From NCBI RefSeq assembly GCF_024300825.1, contig NZ_CP101323.1, forward strand, positions 1,674,001 through 1,738,000: a stretch of 64,000 nucleotides of DNA, written 5' to 3'. Below, piece by piece: positions 44,011 to 53,757 of the stretch (positions are counted from its first letter, which is position 1; each line of letters opens with the position of its first letter). The translations under genes and the position numbers were made by a program. This stretch comes from Natronomonas gomsonensis. Its GTDB lineage: Archaea; Halobacteriota; Halobacteria; Halobacteriales; Haloarculaceae. The notes below the pieces were generated by a model. That model saw only the letters and a list, made by a program, of their open reading frames with translations. It was not told where the DNA came from and searched no databases.

Positions 44011-45080
44011 CGAGTCACCTCCTGAACGGTCACCGTTTCTGTGGCGATGCCGTTTTCTCCACCCCTAGACCCAGCCAGCGTGAGGAAGACATCGTCAAGC
44101 GTCGGTGATTGAACGTCGAAATCGGCGATTGTGATATCCGCCGCGGCCAATTCGGTGAACAGGTCGCCCACGGCAGAGCGCACGTTGTCGGCTTCGATAA
44201 TCAAGCCCTCGGCGGTCTGTTCGACGGTTGCCGCCTCGAGGGCGTCGAGTTGACGGACGACATGCACAGCTCGGCGGCGTTTCTGGTCCGACGGGTCTTT
44301 CAGTGACAGTGTGAGGGTATCCGTCGCGATAGCTGATTTGAGTTCGTCAGGTGTCCCTGTGTGCGTGATTTGGCCGTCTTGGAGGATGGCGAGTCGGTCA
44401 CACAGTTCGTTCGCTTCTTCGAGATACTGCGTCGTGAGAAACACCGTCGTTCCTCGGTCGTTGATTTCCTCGAAGTAATTCCAGACTCGGAGTCGTGCCT
44501 CGGGGTCGAGACCGGTCGTCGGTTCGTCGAGGAAGACCACCGGGGGACGATGGACGAGCACGGTCGCAGTATCGAGTCGCTTCTGCATCCCGCCCGAGAA
44601 CGTCTCTGCTCGCTTGTCGGCGACGTCTCGCAAATCGACGAGTTCGAGGAGGCTTTCGATACGCTCTTCTCGTTCGTCGCTCGGAACGCCGTACATCTGA
44701 CACGCGACGCGCAAATTCTCACGCGGTGTCAGTTCGAAGTCGATACTCGTCTCTTGGGCCATGTAGCCGATGGATTCGCGCACAGCCTGTGGGTCGGTTT
44801 TCGTATCGTAGCCGTTGATTCGCACCGACCCCTGTGTCGGGGCCAGAAGCGTCACGAGGGTTTTGATAGTGGTCGTCTTGCCAGCCCCGTTTGGGCCGAG
44901 GAATCCGAAGAACTCGCCTTCGTCGACGTCGAGGGAGACGCCTTGGACGGCTTCGGTTCCATCGTCGTACGTCACGTGGACGTCCTCTGCGTCGATAGCG
45001 GTTCGACACGTCGAACTACCAACCCGGTCTACGGATTGGTCTCGTCTCTGTTGCAATGCCATGGGCGAGTAAGAACTCAC
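44007..45080 (-). CDS. ABC transporter ATPase, DrrA-like
   Basis: The 357-residue protein has Walker A GPNGAGKTTTIK, signature FSGGMQKRLDTATVLVHRP, Walker B VVFLDEPTTGLDP and the switch FLTTQYLEEANEL. This is the drug-resistance/DrrA group. The C-terminal extension of about 90 residues is typical. It is upstream of and coupled with the permease (ATGA overlap). A shorter start at 45062 (ATG) is possible. Substrate unknown. Confidence 0.93.
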   Translation of the reverse strand: MSSYSPMALQQRRDQSVDRVGSSTCRTAIDAEDVHVTYDDGTEAVQGVSLDVDEGEFFGFLGPNGAGKTTTIKTLVTLLAPTQGSVRINGYDTKTDPQAVRESIGYMAQETSIDFELTPRENLRVACQMYGVPSDEREERIESLLELVDLRDVADKRAETFSGGMQKRLDTATVLVHRPPVVFLDEPTTGLDPEARLRVWNYFEEINDRGTTVFLTTQYLEEANELCDRLAILQDGQITHTGTPDELKSAIATDTLTLSLKDPSDQKRRRAVHVVRQLDALEAATVEQTAEGLIIEADNVRSAVGDLFTELAAADITIADFDVQSPTLDDVFLTLAGSRGGENGIATETVTVQEVTR

Positions 45081-45157
45081 GACGAAGCTGGGTAGGCCGT
45101 TCTCGAATTCGTACGGTTGTTTAAGTGCCCCTCAATCAGCGAGCGTGCCGTGCACAG

Positions 45158-45844
45158 TCAGTCGGGGAGTGGTGGCCAGGTCGTTGCCACGGTTTCCTCG
45201 ATGAGTTGGGTTTGTGCCCGGCGCAGTCGTTCGGAGGCCGAGGACGGTGAGATATCCAATTCCATGGCAACGTCTTCGAGGGCGGCCTGCCTCGGAATAT
45301 CGAAATACCCCCGTTCGTAGGCGATTCGAAGCGCCTCGTGTTGACGGTCGGTCAGTCCATCCCCTGCTGGTTCAGACTCCCCATCTTGGGTGAGGCGGTG
45401 CAACCGGAAGTGAGCGTTCTGCTGCCAAAACGAGGAGAACTTGCTGAACGCATCCCGGTCGGCGAACCAGCCGGTTTGTCGCCATCCGTCTGGCACCACA
45501 TCGATTCGCTCGATAATCGCGTCGGCCGTGGCGAGGGCTTCGAGTCCTGCGAGGTCGTCGAGTTCCTCCCCGAGTTGCTCCTCCAGACTGAGCGCCGGGA
45601 TAACCTGGTATCGTCGAGTTTCGCTGGCCCGGCCGACGAGTGTCCACTCCCCCACGTCGTATGCCTCGGTCAATGCGTCTTCGATGTCCGACTGCGGACC
45701 GTCTTGTACGGTGACGAGAAACAACGGACGGGCGCCGTGATTGAACTGCATCTCGAGAATCACTGTCGCTTCGGGAACATCAGTCGCCACATCCGTGAGC
45801 GGTAACGCCTCACAGTCGATATCGAACTCCGCGACGAGTCCCAT
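45158..45844 (-). CDS. HTH_10 (bacterio-opsin activator family) regulator
   Basis: The 228-residue protein has an N-terminal BAT-type sensory part and a C-terminal HTH_10 domain: GLTDRQHEALRIAYERGYFD, then ALEDVAMELDISPSSASERL RRAQ. It is upstream of the ABC exporter genes in the same direction, so it probably regulates them. No receiver or PAS is present. Confidence 0.88.
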   Translation of the reverse strand: MGLVAEFDIDCEALPLTDVATDVPEATVILEMQFNHGARPLFLVTVQDGPQSDIEDALTEAYDVGEWTLVGRASETRRYQVIPALSLEEQLGEELDDLAGLEALATADAIIERIDVVPDGWRQTGWFADRDAFSKFSSFWQQNAHFRLHRLTQDGESEPAGDGLTDRQHEALRIAYERGYFDIPRQAALEDVAMELDISPSSASERLRRAQTQLIEETVATTWPPLPD

Positions 45845-46051
45845 GTGTCGTTGTTTCTACCGATGATAATGGTGCTGTCGAAAGCGTCGACGAAATCCAA
45901 ACGGCTGGTCGAGAATCGACTGTTCGGACGCCATCTCACTGCGCCGGCTCTTTTCCGGAAAACGTGGCACCACGGCTGTCCTCCTCTCGTAATAAATACC
46001 CCAATGACTGAGAGAACGGCTTAGCCGACTCGTCCACGAAACCAGCGTTGT
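45845..46051. promoter_or_regulatory. Divergent promoter region, HTH_10 gene and hydrolase
   Basis: About 205 bases between the divergent HTH_10 regulator and the alpha/beta hydrolase. The regulator could act on both sides from here. No specific operator could be defined by eye. Confidence 0.35.
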
Positions 46052-46843
46052 ATGGTGACGACTCATTCCACCGATGGCACCGAGATAGCTTACGAACGAC
46101 ACGGCGACGGCCAACCACTGGTATTGCTTCACGGCGGCATGGCACCTCGACAGTACTGGCACCCGGTCGTCCCACACTTCGAGGAGTATGCCGCGGTGAT
46201 TCCTCAACGGCCGGGGTTCGGCACGTGTCTCGATGACCACGACGAGACGAGCGCCGATGAGATATTGACCCGTGAGGCGCAGTACGTTCGGGGGCTCGTC
46301 GAGGCCGTCGATGGCGACCCGATTCTGTTCGGTCACTCCTACGGTGCGCTGACGGCTATCCAGTCCGCGACGGATTCGCCGGTCGATGCGGTCCTCGCAT
46401 ACGAACCGGCGGTTCTCCCCGACGAGTTCCGTGCGGAGGCCGACCTCGCCGACAGAATGGCGGCGCTCATAGAGGATGGGGAACGCCGGGAAGCGGTGAA
46501 ACGCTACATCGAGCAGGTCCTCCATCCCGACGGAATCGATGACCTCGATGAGTGGTTGGCAGATTGGCCGGTCTGGCCCGATTGTGTGGAACTCGCCGAG
46601 GAAGTCGTCCGAATGAATCGTGCCGTCGAACGGTATCAGCTTCCGGAGACACTCGACGTCACAGCGCCCGTGCTCGTAATGACGGGGACTGATGGACCGA
46701 AATTCCTCCGCGAGAGCGCTCGCGACGTTCATGAGGCACTTCCACACAGTCGTCTCGTCGAATTCGACGGCGTCAGCCACAGCGGTCCCGGAGAAGCTCC
46801 GAAACGAATCGCAGCGGAAGTCGATTCGTTCCTCCGTGGATAG
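46052..46843 (+). CDS. Alpha/beta hydrolase, paralogue of the one at 42083
   Basis: The 263-residue protein has LVLLHGGMAPRQYW, nucleophile ILFGHSYGALTAIQ and C-terminal GVSHSGPGEAPKR. It shares EPAVL..E.R..ADLA, GERREAVKRYI, IDDLDEWLADWPVWPD and NRAVERYQLPE with the other hydrolase. Both flank the ABC exporter, suggesting a detoxification or resistance cluster. Confidence 0.9.
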   Translation: MVTTHSTDGTEIAYERHGDGQPLVLLHGGMAPRQYWHPVVPHFEEYAAVIPQRPGFGTCLDDHDETSADEILTREAQYVRGLVEAVDGDPILFGHSYGALTAIQSATDSPVDAVLAYEPAVLPDEFRAEADLADRMAALIEDGERREAVKRYIEQVLHPDGIDDLDEWLADWPVWPDCVELAEEVVRMNRAVERYQLPETLDVTAPVLVMTGTDGPKFLRESARDVHEALPHSRLVEFDGVSHSGPGEAPKRIAAEVDSFLRG

Positions 46844-46953
46844 TCACGAACCGGAGATACAAGCCATAGACTACCTCCATTTTACCGAACTCCGAGTAAC
46901 GGCGGCAACCGACTTGACCGGCTAAGGTGGCTCCCAATCGCGAATCACCGAGG

Positions 46954-48033
46954 CTACTGTTCGGGTGCGATTCCCCCTTCGTTTCTGGTCAGCAGGTACA
47001 GTACGAACGAGGTGAGCCAGTGTGCGCCCGCGTAATCCTCGGTGAACGCCAACTCTAGACTGTGTTCGACGTGATGCCGTGCACTTTCTTCGAGCGGTTC
47101 GGCGACAGTATGGTCGCCGAGTGCGCTGGCGATGCCAGCCATCGACCACGCCTTTGAGAGATTGAGACCGACGAAATGCAGTTCGAGGCCGTCATCGCTG
47201 TCTGTTTTGACATCGACTGGTTCGAGGATGGAGTCGTAGGGAGAGTCGGTAATCGCGGGTACGAAGCCATCGAACCACTGTTGGAACTCCGCTCGTTCGA
47301 GTACTCGCCGCATCAAGTCCGCTTCCGTGAGTGCTGGTGAGAGGAAGTCCCATCCGAGTGGCTCGTATTCGACAGGATACGCTTTGTCATCGAGAAAAAA
47401 CCGACGAGAGGTCTCTACGACGGCTGTTTCGAGTGCGTCGTCGTCGACGACTCGGGCGTAGTCGAGGGCAAACGAGAGCGCGAACGCGGAATTGTCGTGT
47501 GTGCCGACTCGAAACGGACGGTCTTGGGTGAGAAATTCACGTTCGAAAAGCTCGACGACACGTTGTTCGAGGGGGCCAAACATCTCTCGCCACTTTTCGG
47601 CACGGTCAGCGTCCCAAAGGGATAGCTCCGAAACGAGGCGCAGGAGCCACGCCCAGCCGTACGGTTTCTCGAAGGACTCGTTGTCAGCCAGATACGCTGC
47701 CTCTTGCTCGATTTTCTCGGCTGTAAACCGCTCTTCGAGCGTCGAGACAATGGCTGACTCTTCAGGATGGTCATCAAAGAGACGGAGTTGTCGAACGAGA
47801 CACCAGTGATTGTGTACCGCGGAGTGCCAGTCAAAACACCCGTAGAAGACGGGGTGGTCCTCGCTTGGCTGAATCGAGTCGTCGGCGCTTTCGACCACTC
47901 GTGCAAAGTGCGGATACTCCGTGCCGACTGAGTCGAGTGGGTACTCGGACAGGGCGGTCCACAACTCGGGCGTAATCCAGTTGCCGTGCCCTGACAGAAT
48001 CGTAGGCACGTCGTTGTTCTGAAGGGCGTTCAT
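46954..48033 (-). CDS. DUF2891-family protein
   Basis: The 359-residue protein has the DUF2891 signature CFDWHSAVHNHWCLVR near residue 65, then helical alpha-toroid-like repeats. It is similar to glycoside-hydrolase-like or beta-L-arabinofuranosidase-related proteins of unknown function. The ATG at 48033 (MNALQNNDVP) is chosen. An upstream ATG at 48075 adds a Cys/Lys lead in an AT-rich promoter stretch. Confidence 0.8.
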   Translation of the reverse strand: MNALQNNDVPTILSGHGNWITPELWTALSEYPLDSVGTEYPHFARVVESADDSIQPSEDHPVFYGCFDWHSAVHNHWCLVRQLRLFDDHPEESAIVSTLEERFTAEKIEQEAAYLADNESFEKPYGWAWLLRLVSELSLWDADRAEKWREMFGPLEQRVVELFEREFLTQDRPFRVGTHDNSAFALSFALDYARVVDDDALETAVVETSRRFFLDDKAYPVEYEPLGWDFLSPALTEADLMRRVLERAEFQQWFDGFVPAITDSPYDSILEPVDVKTDSDDGLELHFVGLNLSKAWSMAGIASALGDHTVAEPLEESARHHVEHSLELAFTEDYAGAHWLTSFVLYLLTRNEGGIAPEQ

Positions 48034-48084
48034 GGGATGTGTGTCTTTGGCACAACTGTTAGATTTGTTGTTCATTGGTCCGTC

Positions 48085-48489
48085 TTACACCGGGAGAAAT
48101 CCCAATGTGGCGAGTTGCCAGCTAAACCCGACTCCGAGAACCGCTAACACTGTTTGATGGAGTCGGATTCGCAGTGACCAGTAACTGTGCCACCACGCGA
48201 GGATTGCCCCACCTGCCGTCACGGCAGCGAGAATCGCAATCACTGGTGGCAGTGCGAGTGCGATTTGCATCGGGAGTGGTCGCGTGATGAGCGTGAGGTC
48301 GCCACCGGTTTCCAAGACGAAGACGAAGAGCACGACGAACCCGATTGAGACACTGCACAGGCCGACGCCTGCTGCACGGCTGAGCCAAGATGGACTCGTC
48401 ACTCGCCGTGTAATGCCGTGGACGAATCCGCTAGTGGCATCTCGATTCTGCTGCTGTTCGGTTTGTCGGGGGCAGTGTTGGTCTGTCAT
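48085..48489 (-). CDS. Four-helix membrane protein coupled to the serine hydrolase
   Basis: The 134-residue protein has three to four hydrophobic helices (GVGLCSVSIGFVVLFVFVL, ALALPPVIAILAAVTAGGAI, VLAVLGVGFSWQLATLGFL). Its ATG at 48489 overlaps the TGA of the upstream hydrolase (ATGA). Some serine hydrolases of this type carry a C-terminal membrane domain, so this could be a split-off half. Confidence 0.7.
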   Translation of the reverse strand: MTDQHCPRQTEQQQNRDATSGFVHGITRRVTSPSWLSRAAGVGLCSVSIGFVVLFVFVLETGGDLTLITRPLPMQIALALPPVIAILAAVTAGGAILAWWHSYWSLRIRLHQTVLAVLGVGFSWQLATLGFLPV

Positions 48490-50183
48490 TCTGAGTCGTT
48501 CATATCCCGTCCGTTGTTCGTGCCATGCTTCGTCCACCGCTGCCAGGCACTGTGTCCGCCCCAGCCAGCCAGCGACACGCCGAAGCCCGACAGTGCCGTC
48601 CCGAGGACACCACCCGTGACTTCCTGACGACGGTGGTGCCGAACAGGCTGGTAGACGCCAGTGGGTTCGCTGTTCATGTTCAGCACGGCCACCTCACCAT
48701 CCGTGACCTCGAAGGCGAGGACGTCGTGACCGCCAACTTCCTCGTATACGTACGGTACTGTCTCGACCCACTTTCGGGTGTCTCCGTCGAGAGTCGTCGT
48801 GCGGAGGCGACCGTTGGCTGCCGGTTCGACGGTCAGGTGTTCGAGCAGATTGGCGACTTGGAGTGGACCGCTCTGGGGGAGATACGAGAGCCTGTACTCG
48901 CCTGCGACGATTTCAGCACGCTCCTGACCGTTCGCTTTCGAAGTCGGTGTCGGCGTGGTCGGTGCTGGCTGGAGAGTATACGCTTCGATGAGTTCGTCAA
49001 CGACGGCTTTCGGACGTTCACTCGGATTGCTGTTGTAGGCGACGAAGATTCCAACGTCGTGGTTCGGGGCGAGCAGCAGGTGGCTGGTGAAGTTAACCGT
49101 TGCCCCCGAGTGGGCGATGAGGTTGGCATCCGGGCTCCCGTACTCGTGGAAGCCGTACCGCCAGTTGGTGACTGCTGGATGGCGCACGTGGTGGCGTCTG
49201 TGCATCGTCTCGGCAGTCTTCGTGTCGAGCACTCGTCTATCTCCGACTGCACCGCCGCCGAGGTGTGCGCTCATGAACGCCGCCATATCCGTCGCCGTCG
49301 CACTCAGAGAGCCCGCTGGACGCATGTTGATGTACACGTCATCGGCTACCGTGAACGACGCATCGTCGCGGACGTGTGGTGCGGCGAGGTCACCAGATAG
49401 GTCACCGGTGATGGGTTGGGCGAACGTGCTGTTGGACATCCCAAGCGGGTCGAATATCTCCGAGTGGATGTACTCCTCGAACGTTGTATTGTGCGTTTCG
49501 GCGACAACGTGGCCTGCGAGTGCTGCACCGTAGTTGGAGTAGCCAACGAGTTCACCGGGTGGACGGATACGTTGACGCTGGTTATTGGCGAGAACGGTCT
49601 CTAAGGGGTCAATGGCAGCCGGATCGGCGACGATATCGGGATCGAGCGTGGACTCGAATCCGGCGGTGTGTGTACCGAGATGTCGGAGTGTTACTGGGTT
49701 GTCATACGTGTCTGGGACGGTGACTGCGGAGTTATCGAGATACGTGTTCACGTCGGCATCGAGGTCAAGCACGCCTCGTTCGACACCCTGCATGACGGCG
49801 GTGTACGTCACGAGCTTCCCAACCGACCCGACCCGGAACACCGTCTCGTCTGCTCGAACCGAATCGTCGCCATCGATATCGGCCACACCGTACCCTTTGG
49901 TGAGGACGGGAGTGTCACCGGAGACGACGGCGACGGTTGCGCCGGGAGTCGTCGCTCCGACCCGTCCGGCCATCACCTTGTCGACGACCGCTTCGAGTTC
50001 GCTCGAATTTCCGAAGGGCTCGTCACGGTGCTGTGTGGCGTTGGCGTCGGTCGGGGCGCTCGTTCGACCGATCGTGATCCCGGTGCCACCGAGGATTCCA
50101 ATACTACCGAGGCCGGTGAGAAACGACCGTCTCGTCGTTTCATCGGTCCTGCCGTTCGTCGGAGAGCGTTGTGGTCCTGTCAT
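48486..50183 (-). CDS. Tat-exported serine beta-lactamase-like hydrolase
   Basis: The 565-residue protein has a Tat signal (TRRSFLTGLGSIGILGGTGI), the SxxK nucleophile motif in RVGSVGKLVTYTAV and a Tyr motif YSNYGAALAGHVV, matching class C beta-lactamase/PBP4*-type serine hydrolases (Pfam beta-lactamase). A later HSGATVNF block fits the third motif. The C-terminal 150 residues form an extra domain and a hydrophobic patch. Likely an esterase or D-Ala peptidase-like enzyme outside the cell, not resistance in archaea. Confidence 0.87.
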   Translation of the reverse strand: MTGPQRSPTNGRTDETTRRSFLTGLGSIGILGGTGITIGRTSAPTDANATQHRDEPFGNSSELEAVVDKVMAGRVGATTPGATVAVVSGDTPVLTKGYGVADIDGDDSVRADETVFRVGSVGKLVTYTAVMQGVERGVLDLDADVNTYLDNSAVTVPDTYDNPVTLRHLGTHTAGFESTLDPDIVADPAAIDPLETVLANNQRQRIRPPGELVGYSNYGAALAGHVVAETHNTTFEEYIHSEIFDPLGMSNSTFAQPITGDLSGDLAAPHVRDDASFTVADDVYINMRPAGSLSATATDMAAFMSAHLGGGAVGDRRVLDTKTAETMHRRHHVRHPAVTNWRYGFHEYGSPDANLIAHSGATVNFTSHLLLAPNHDVGIFVAYNSNPSERPKAVVDELIEAYTLQPAPTTPTPTSKANGQERAEIVAGEYRLSYLPQSGPLQVANLLEHLTVEPAANGRLRTTTLDGDTRKWVETVPYVYEEVGGHDVLAFEVTDGEVAVLNMNSEPTGVYQPVRHHRRQEVTGGVLGTALSGFGVSLAGWGGHSAWQRWTKHGTNNGRDMNDSE

Positions 50184-50302
50184 GAGTCGGAACGGTTGTG
50201 GGGGTTATGTGACGGTCGTGGTGTGGTTACAGTGGTTCTGTGGGGTGTGGCGAGGTGGCTGAGTCGATGGGTAAAAACGTCGGGTACGGTGCACATCGGT
50301 GC

Positions 50303-51049
50303 TCACCTCGGAGTAATCTCGATGGCGCTGATGAGACCGAAAAACGCGGTCGAGGTGGTCTCGACGTTGAGGTCGGCCTGCTCAACAGTTTTCAATGGGT
50401 CGTGATTCAGTCGGCAGCCGTTCTTCTCGTAGTGTGACTCGGCACGCCAGTCTTGGAGCCAGGCAAGCGGTGCGGCGTCGCTGTGGCGGTGTTCGAGTAG
50501 CAAAATTTCGCCGTCAGGTGTACAGACCCGCTCCATCTCGTGAAGTACGGCAATCGGATCAGGGAACGTGCACGTAGAAAACGACGAGATGACAGTGTCG
50601 AAGCTGTCGTCGTCGAAATCGAGTGCTTGGGCATCCATCTGGTGGACAGTGCCGTCCAAATCGAGCCGATCGAGTTCAGTACGAGCGTGGGCGAGCATTG
50701 CCTCACTGATGTCGATGCCAACGACCTCGCTCGACGACGAGAGATAGCGAAAGTTCTGCCCAGTGCCACAGGCTACATCGAGCACTCGCCCATTCGCGTC
50801 GCTGAACTGCCGACGACGATACCGACCGGCGAACAACCGGTCGAGTCGCTGCCATCGAGCGAGCTTGTCGGCCACGCTTGCGTACGCGTCGGCGATTTCC
50901 TCGGCCGATTTCGAGCGTTTCTGTGCCGGATGCAGTCGCTCCGTATTTTCGTTTTGTGTTCGATTCTCCTGGTTTGTCGGTTCGTAGGGATTACTCGATT
51001 GCACGGTTGGGCCTCCGTAATCTGCAATTACGGGTCCGGCCATCGACAC
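50303..51049 (-). CDS. Class I SAM-dependent methyltransferase
   Basis: The 248-residue protein has motif I VLDVACGTGQNFRYL, then EVVGIDISEAMLAHA, a DFDDDSFDTVISSFSTCTF post-I and LLLEHRHSD. It resembles small UbiE/Methyltransf_11-type enzymes. The N-terminal 50 residues are disordered. The substrate is unknown. AT-rich inverted repeat just upstream (51051-51081) may control it. Confidence 0.88.
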   Translation of the reverse strand: MSMAGPVIADYGGPTVQSSNPYEPTNQENRTQNENTERLHPAQKRSKSAEEIADAYASVADKLARWQRLDRLFAGRYRRRQFSDANGRVLDVACGTGQNFRYLSSSSEVVGIDISEAMLAHARTELDRLDLDGTVHQMDAQALDFDDDSFDTVISSFSTCTFPDPIAVLHEMERVCTPDGEILLLEHRHSDAAPLAWLQDWRAESHYEKNGCRLNHDPLKTVEQADLNVETTSTAFFGLISAIEITPR

Positions 51050-51050
51050 C

Positions 51051-51081
51051 GATAAATATATTGGATATTTGATAATTTATC
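51051..51081. promoter_or_regulatory. AT-rich inverted repeat, candidate operator/promoter
   Basis: GATAAAT (51051-51057) and ATTTATC (51075-51081) are inverted around an AT-rich centre containing ATATTGGATATTTG. It lies directly at the start of the methyltransferase gene and could overlap its TATA box. Confidence 0.4.
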
Positions 51082-51201
51082 GAATAAGCTTCAAAACTGG
51101 AGTTGAGCAAAAAGCCGGGTAATTGCGCTCCTGATACCGAAATTTAGCGACTCACTCGAATTGAGCGCCATTTGCTCAATGGAGGTTTCGTAAAGAGTCT
51201 G

Positions 51202-52125
51202 TCAAGAACGGTGAAATTCACCGTTTTCGCGTCGCACGCGCTCGGTCCGTATCACCGTCGCGGTTGAATCAAGAACCAGTCGAACCGCATCACTCTCGTG
51301 ACGCAACACGACCTCGTATTCGTCGGGATTGGACTCGATTTGCTCGGATGTCCAGTCCCCCTTGTAGAGATGTTCGTTGAACTCCCAGATGCCCTGTGAA
51401 CTCACATCGACACCCCGGTCCCAGTGGAACGCTATCGACGCTGGATGGTGGACGACACTGTACGTCAGTGGGCTGTTGTACTCCCGAAGACACTCCTCAC
51501 ACGCACTCGTCACGAGAAACGAGTCAGCGTCGGGCAACGGATTCCCTGACACTTCGATTATGCCGGCGGAGAGGTGAGCCCCACATTCTGGGCACATCCC
51601 GATTCGAAGTTGCTTGGCGACCTCCGCACTTTGTCGTTTGACGCTCCGAATCAGTGCATCATCGTCGTGGGTCTTCACTTGGGCAGGAGTTATCGGCTGC
51701 CCCGTAACTGGTTTCTCACACGCCGAACAGTCGATACGGAAAAACTGGTGTGAGAGAAATGCTTCAAGCGCCTCTTCTCCACAGAAGACGCACACACCCT
51801 CAACCGGTTTTGGGCCGAAGGAATCCGGTTGCTGGTAATTTCCGGATAAGATGAACCGGACGATGCGTTCGCCAGCGTGCGTAAGCGAGTACCCGTCGTC
51901 GCTTTTCCGTAGGTACGTCCCTGTCAGCTCGCCCAAGTGGTACGACAGCTTCGACGTATTCTCGACCTCCACGTAGTCATAGATTTCAGAAAACGCGAGT
52001 TCAGTAGATCCTGACCCAACTTCATCGAGTTCATACTGGGCAACTGCGACAGCGCGAAGGATGTCGACTCGAGTGTCGTCAGCAAGAAGCCGAAAAATGT
52101 CCGTAACCGAGTGGTTTTCCGTCAT
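51202..52125 (-). CDS. ArsR-type HTH regulator with zinc ribbons
   Basis: The 307-residue protein has an N-terminal winged helix (SVTDIFRLLADDTRVDILRA, SKLSYHLGELTGTYLRKS) and four Cys pairs (CVFCGEE, CSACEKP, CPECGAH, CEECLRE) forming two zinc ribbons. It belongs to a haloarchaeal regulator group with unknown signals. It is divergent from the PQQ-propeller gene. Confidence 0.83.
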   Translation of the reverse strand: MTENHSVTDIFRLLADDTRVDILRAVAVAQYELDEVGSGSTELAFSEIYDYVEVENTSKLSYHLGELTGTYLRKSDDGYSLTHAGERIVRFILSGNYQQPDSFGPKPVEGVCVFCGEEALEAFLSHQFFRIDCSACEKPVTGQPITPAQVKTHDDDALIRSVKRQSAEVAKQLRIGMCPECGAHLSAGIIEVSGNPLPDADSFLVTSACEECLREYNSPLTYSVVHHPASIAFHWDRGVDVSSQGIWEFNEHLYKGDWTSEQIESNPDEYEVVLRHESDAVRLVLDSTATVIRTERVRRENGEFHRS

Positions 52126-52340
52126 TGTCCTCCGTATTTACTCTCTGTTCAGCGGCAATATTGAAACCCGGGTCGTCCTCACCGGAGCAACGCCGAAAAC
52201 GAAGCAGGCAAATCGTTCACACCGTACTGCGGCAGAATTGGGGGTGGCCTCACCGCCCCAACAATCCCTCTCGCCTCGTGACTCAAACTCACGTTTCACC
52301 CTCGAAAATCGTTAACACCCGAACCGTCGAACGGAGAGGC
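52126..52340. promoter_or_regulatory. Divergent intergenic region
   Basis: About 215 bases separate the regulator from the lipoprotein. It could contain an operator of the regulator, but none is definable by eye. The frame from 52125 is basic here, so the propeller gene start is not upstream. Confidence 0.3.
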
Positions 52341-53627
52341 ATGCCGCCTTCCAGACGACGACTCCTCGAACTCGGTGCGCTCTCGATGACGGCACTCGGT
52401 GGGTGTTCAGGACTCGGTGACCCACCGCCGGACGGGACGCCTACGGAGACACCCGACGGAACTGAGACGCCCGACCCGACGGCAACACCGACCGACGAGG
52501 TGGCCCCGGAACTCGTCTGTGGTACCGGACCGCTCCCCGATGCGGGGTGGCCGCTGTCGGAGCGCTCGGTCGGGCGGACGAACTACGCACCCGACGGCGA
52601 CGGGCCGACGGAGAAACCGAGCGCGGAATGGTCGGTGACGGCGACGGCGCCGGAACAGGGCGAGGTTCGCTTCACCCGCCCCATCGTCACCGACGACCGC
52701 ATCTACGTCGGCCGACGGGTTGTCGTCGGAACCTCCGTTCCGAAACCGGACAAGCAGTATCTGCAGGCGTACGACGCCGCGACAGGCGACCGCCTGTGGG
52801 AGTACGCGATAGCGGGGACGCCCCGAGCGGTTGCGGCCACCGACGAGGCGGTGTTGGTGGCCGACCGGGGGACACTCCACGCCGTCGAATCCGGTGGCGA
52901 GTCGGCACGGTGGACGCACGAACCCGACGGTGGCGTCGACGACGTACTCCCGATTCCGGACGGCGTGTTGGTCGCCTCGACGCGGGCCGACAGCGACGAC
53001 ACGGTCGTCGCGCTACTCTCCGATGGCGAGGTCGAGTGGGACGTGACTGTCGACGCGTGGCTGGATTCCTCGCTCGGGTGGACCGACGGTCGGGCGTATC
53101 TCGCGACAAACGACGCGGAACTCGTGGCGATAGACACCGACGAAGGCGAACAGCTGTGGACCCGCAACCTCCACGACCGCGAGGACAGGAACCCGGCGAC
53201 GCTGCTCGTGACGCCGTGTGCGGTGTTCGTCGCGGTCGACGAGGCGCTGTACGCCGCCGACCGCGACGGAGAGGTCGCGTGGTCGGTCAACAAGTCGTTC
53301 CGGGATTTGGCGACCGACGGCGAGTACATATACGGCGTCGACGGTGACGGCTACGCCCGTTCGCTGTCCATCGAAGACGGCGACGAAGACTGGGAAGAGT
53401 TCCGTGGCGCCGTGAACGAACGCTACACTGACGGGTTCTTCGACGGGCTGGCAATCGACGACGAGACGCTGTACGCGGGAACGCTGGAGGATGGCCTCCT
53501 CGCCATCTCGACGGACTCCGGCGACGTACGATGGGTACTCGAACGCGACCTCGACGGGGTTAGCGTGTCGGTCGTCGACGACACGCTGTACGCCGCGTGG
53601 GGGAATCGACTGCTCGCGTTCGAATAG
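52341..53627 (+). CDS. PQQ-like beta-propeller lipoprotein
   Basis: The 428-residue protein begins MPPSRRRLLELGALSMTALG then GC, a Tat-lipobox signal. The mature part is a Pro/Thr-rich linker (PTETPDGTETPDPTATPTDE) and a propeller with blades marked by YDAATGDRLWEY, DTDEGEQLWTRNL and STDSGDVRWVLE, typical of PQQ-binding-like (BamB/PQQ_2) domains. It probably sits outside the membrane. The ligand is unknown. ATG at 52341 fits the signal peptide. Confidence 0.9.
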   Translation: MPPSRRRLLELGALSMTALGGCSGLGDPPPDGTPTETPDGTETPDPTATPTDEVAPELVCGTGPLPDAGWPLSERSVGRTNYAPDGDGPTEKPSAEWSVTATAPEQGEVRFTRPIVTDDRIYVGRRVVVGTSVPKPDKQYLQAYDAATGDRLWEYAIAGTPRAVAATDEAVLVADRGTLHAVESGGESARWTHEPDGGVDDVLPIPDGVLVASTRADSDDTVVALLSDGEVEWDVTVDAWLDSSLGWTDGRAYLATNDAELVAIDTDEGEQLWTRNLHDREDRNPATLLVTPCAVFVAVDEALYAADRDGEVAWSVNKSFRDLATDGEYIYGVDGDGYARSLSIEDGDEDWEEFRGAVNERYTDGFFDGLAIDDETLYAGTLEDGLLAISTDSGDVRWVLERDLDGVSVSVVDDTLYAAWGNRLLAFE

Positions 53628-53757
53628 CGGTTGACCATTGACTGCCCGTTCTGAATGTCACGGAACCGGAACAGTCGCGCTGTTCAAGCCGCTTGAATTC
53701 GAGCCGCTCGAAAAAGATGACGTGTTCGCCCTCGCAGCGAGGTGGGGCCACGAGGAT

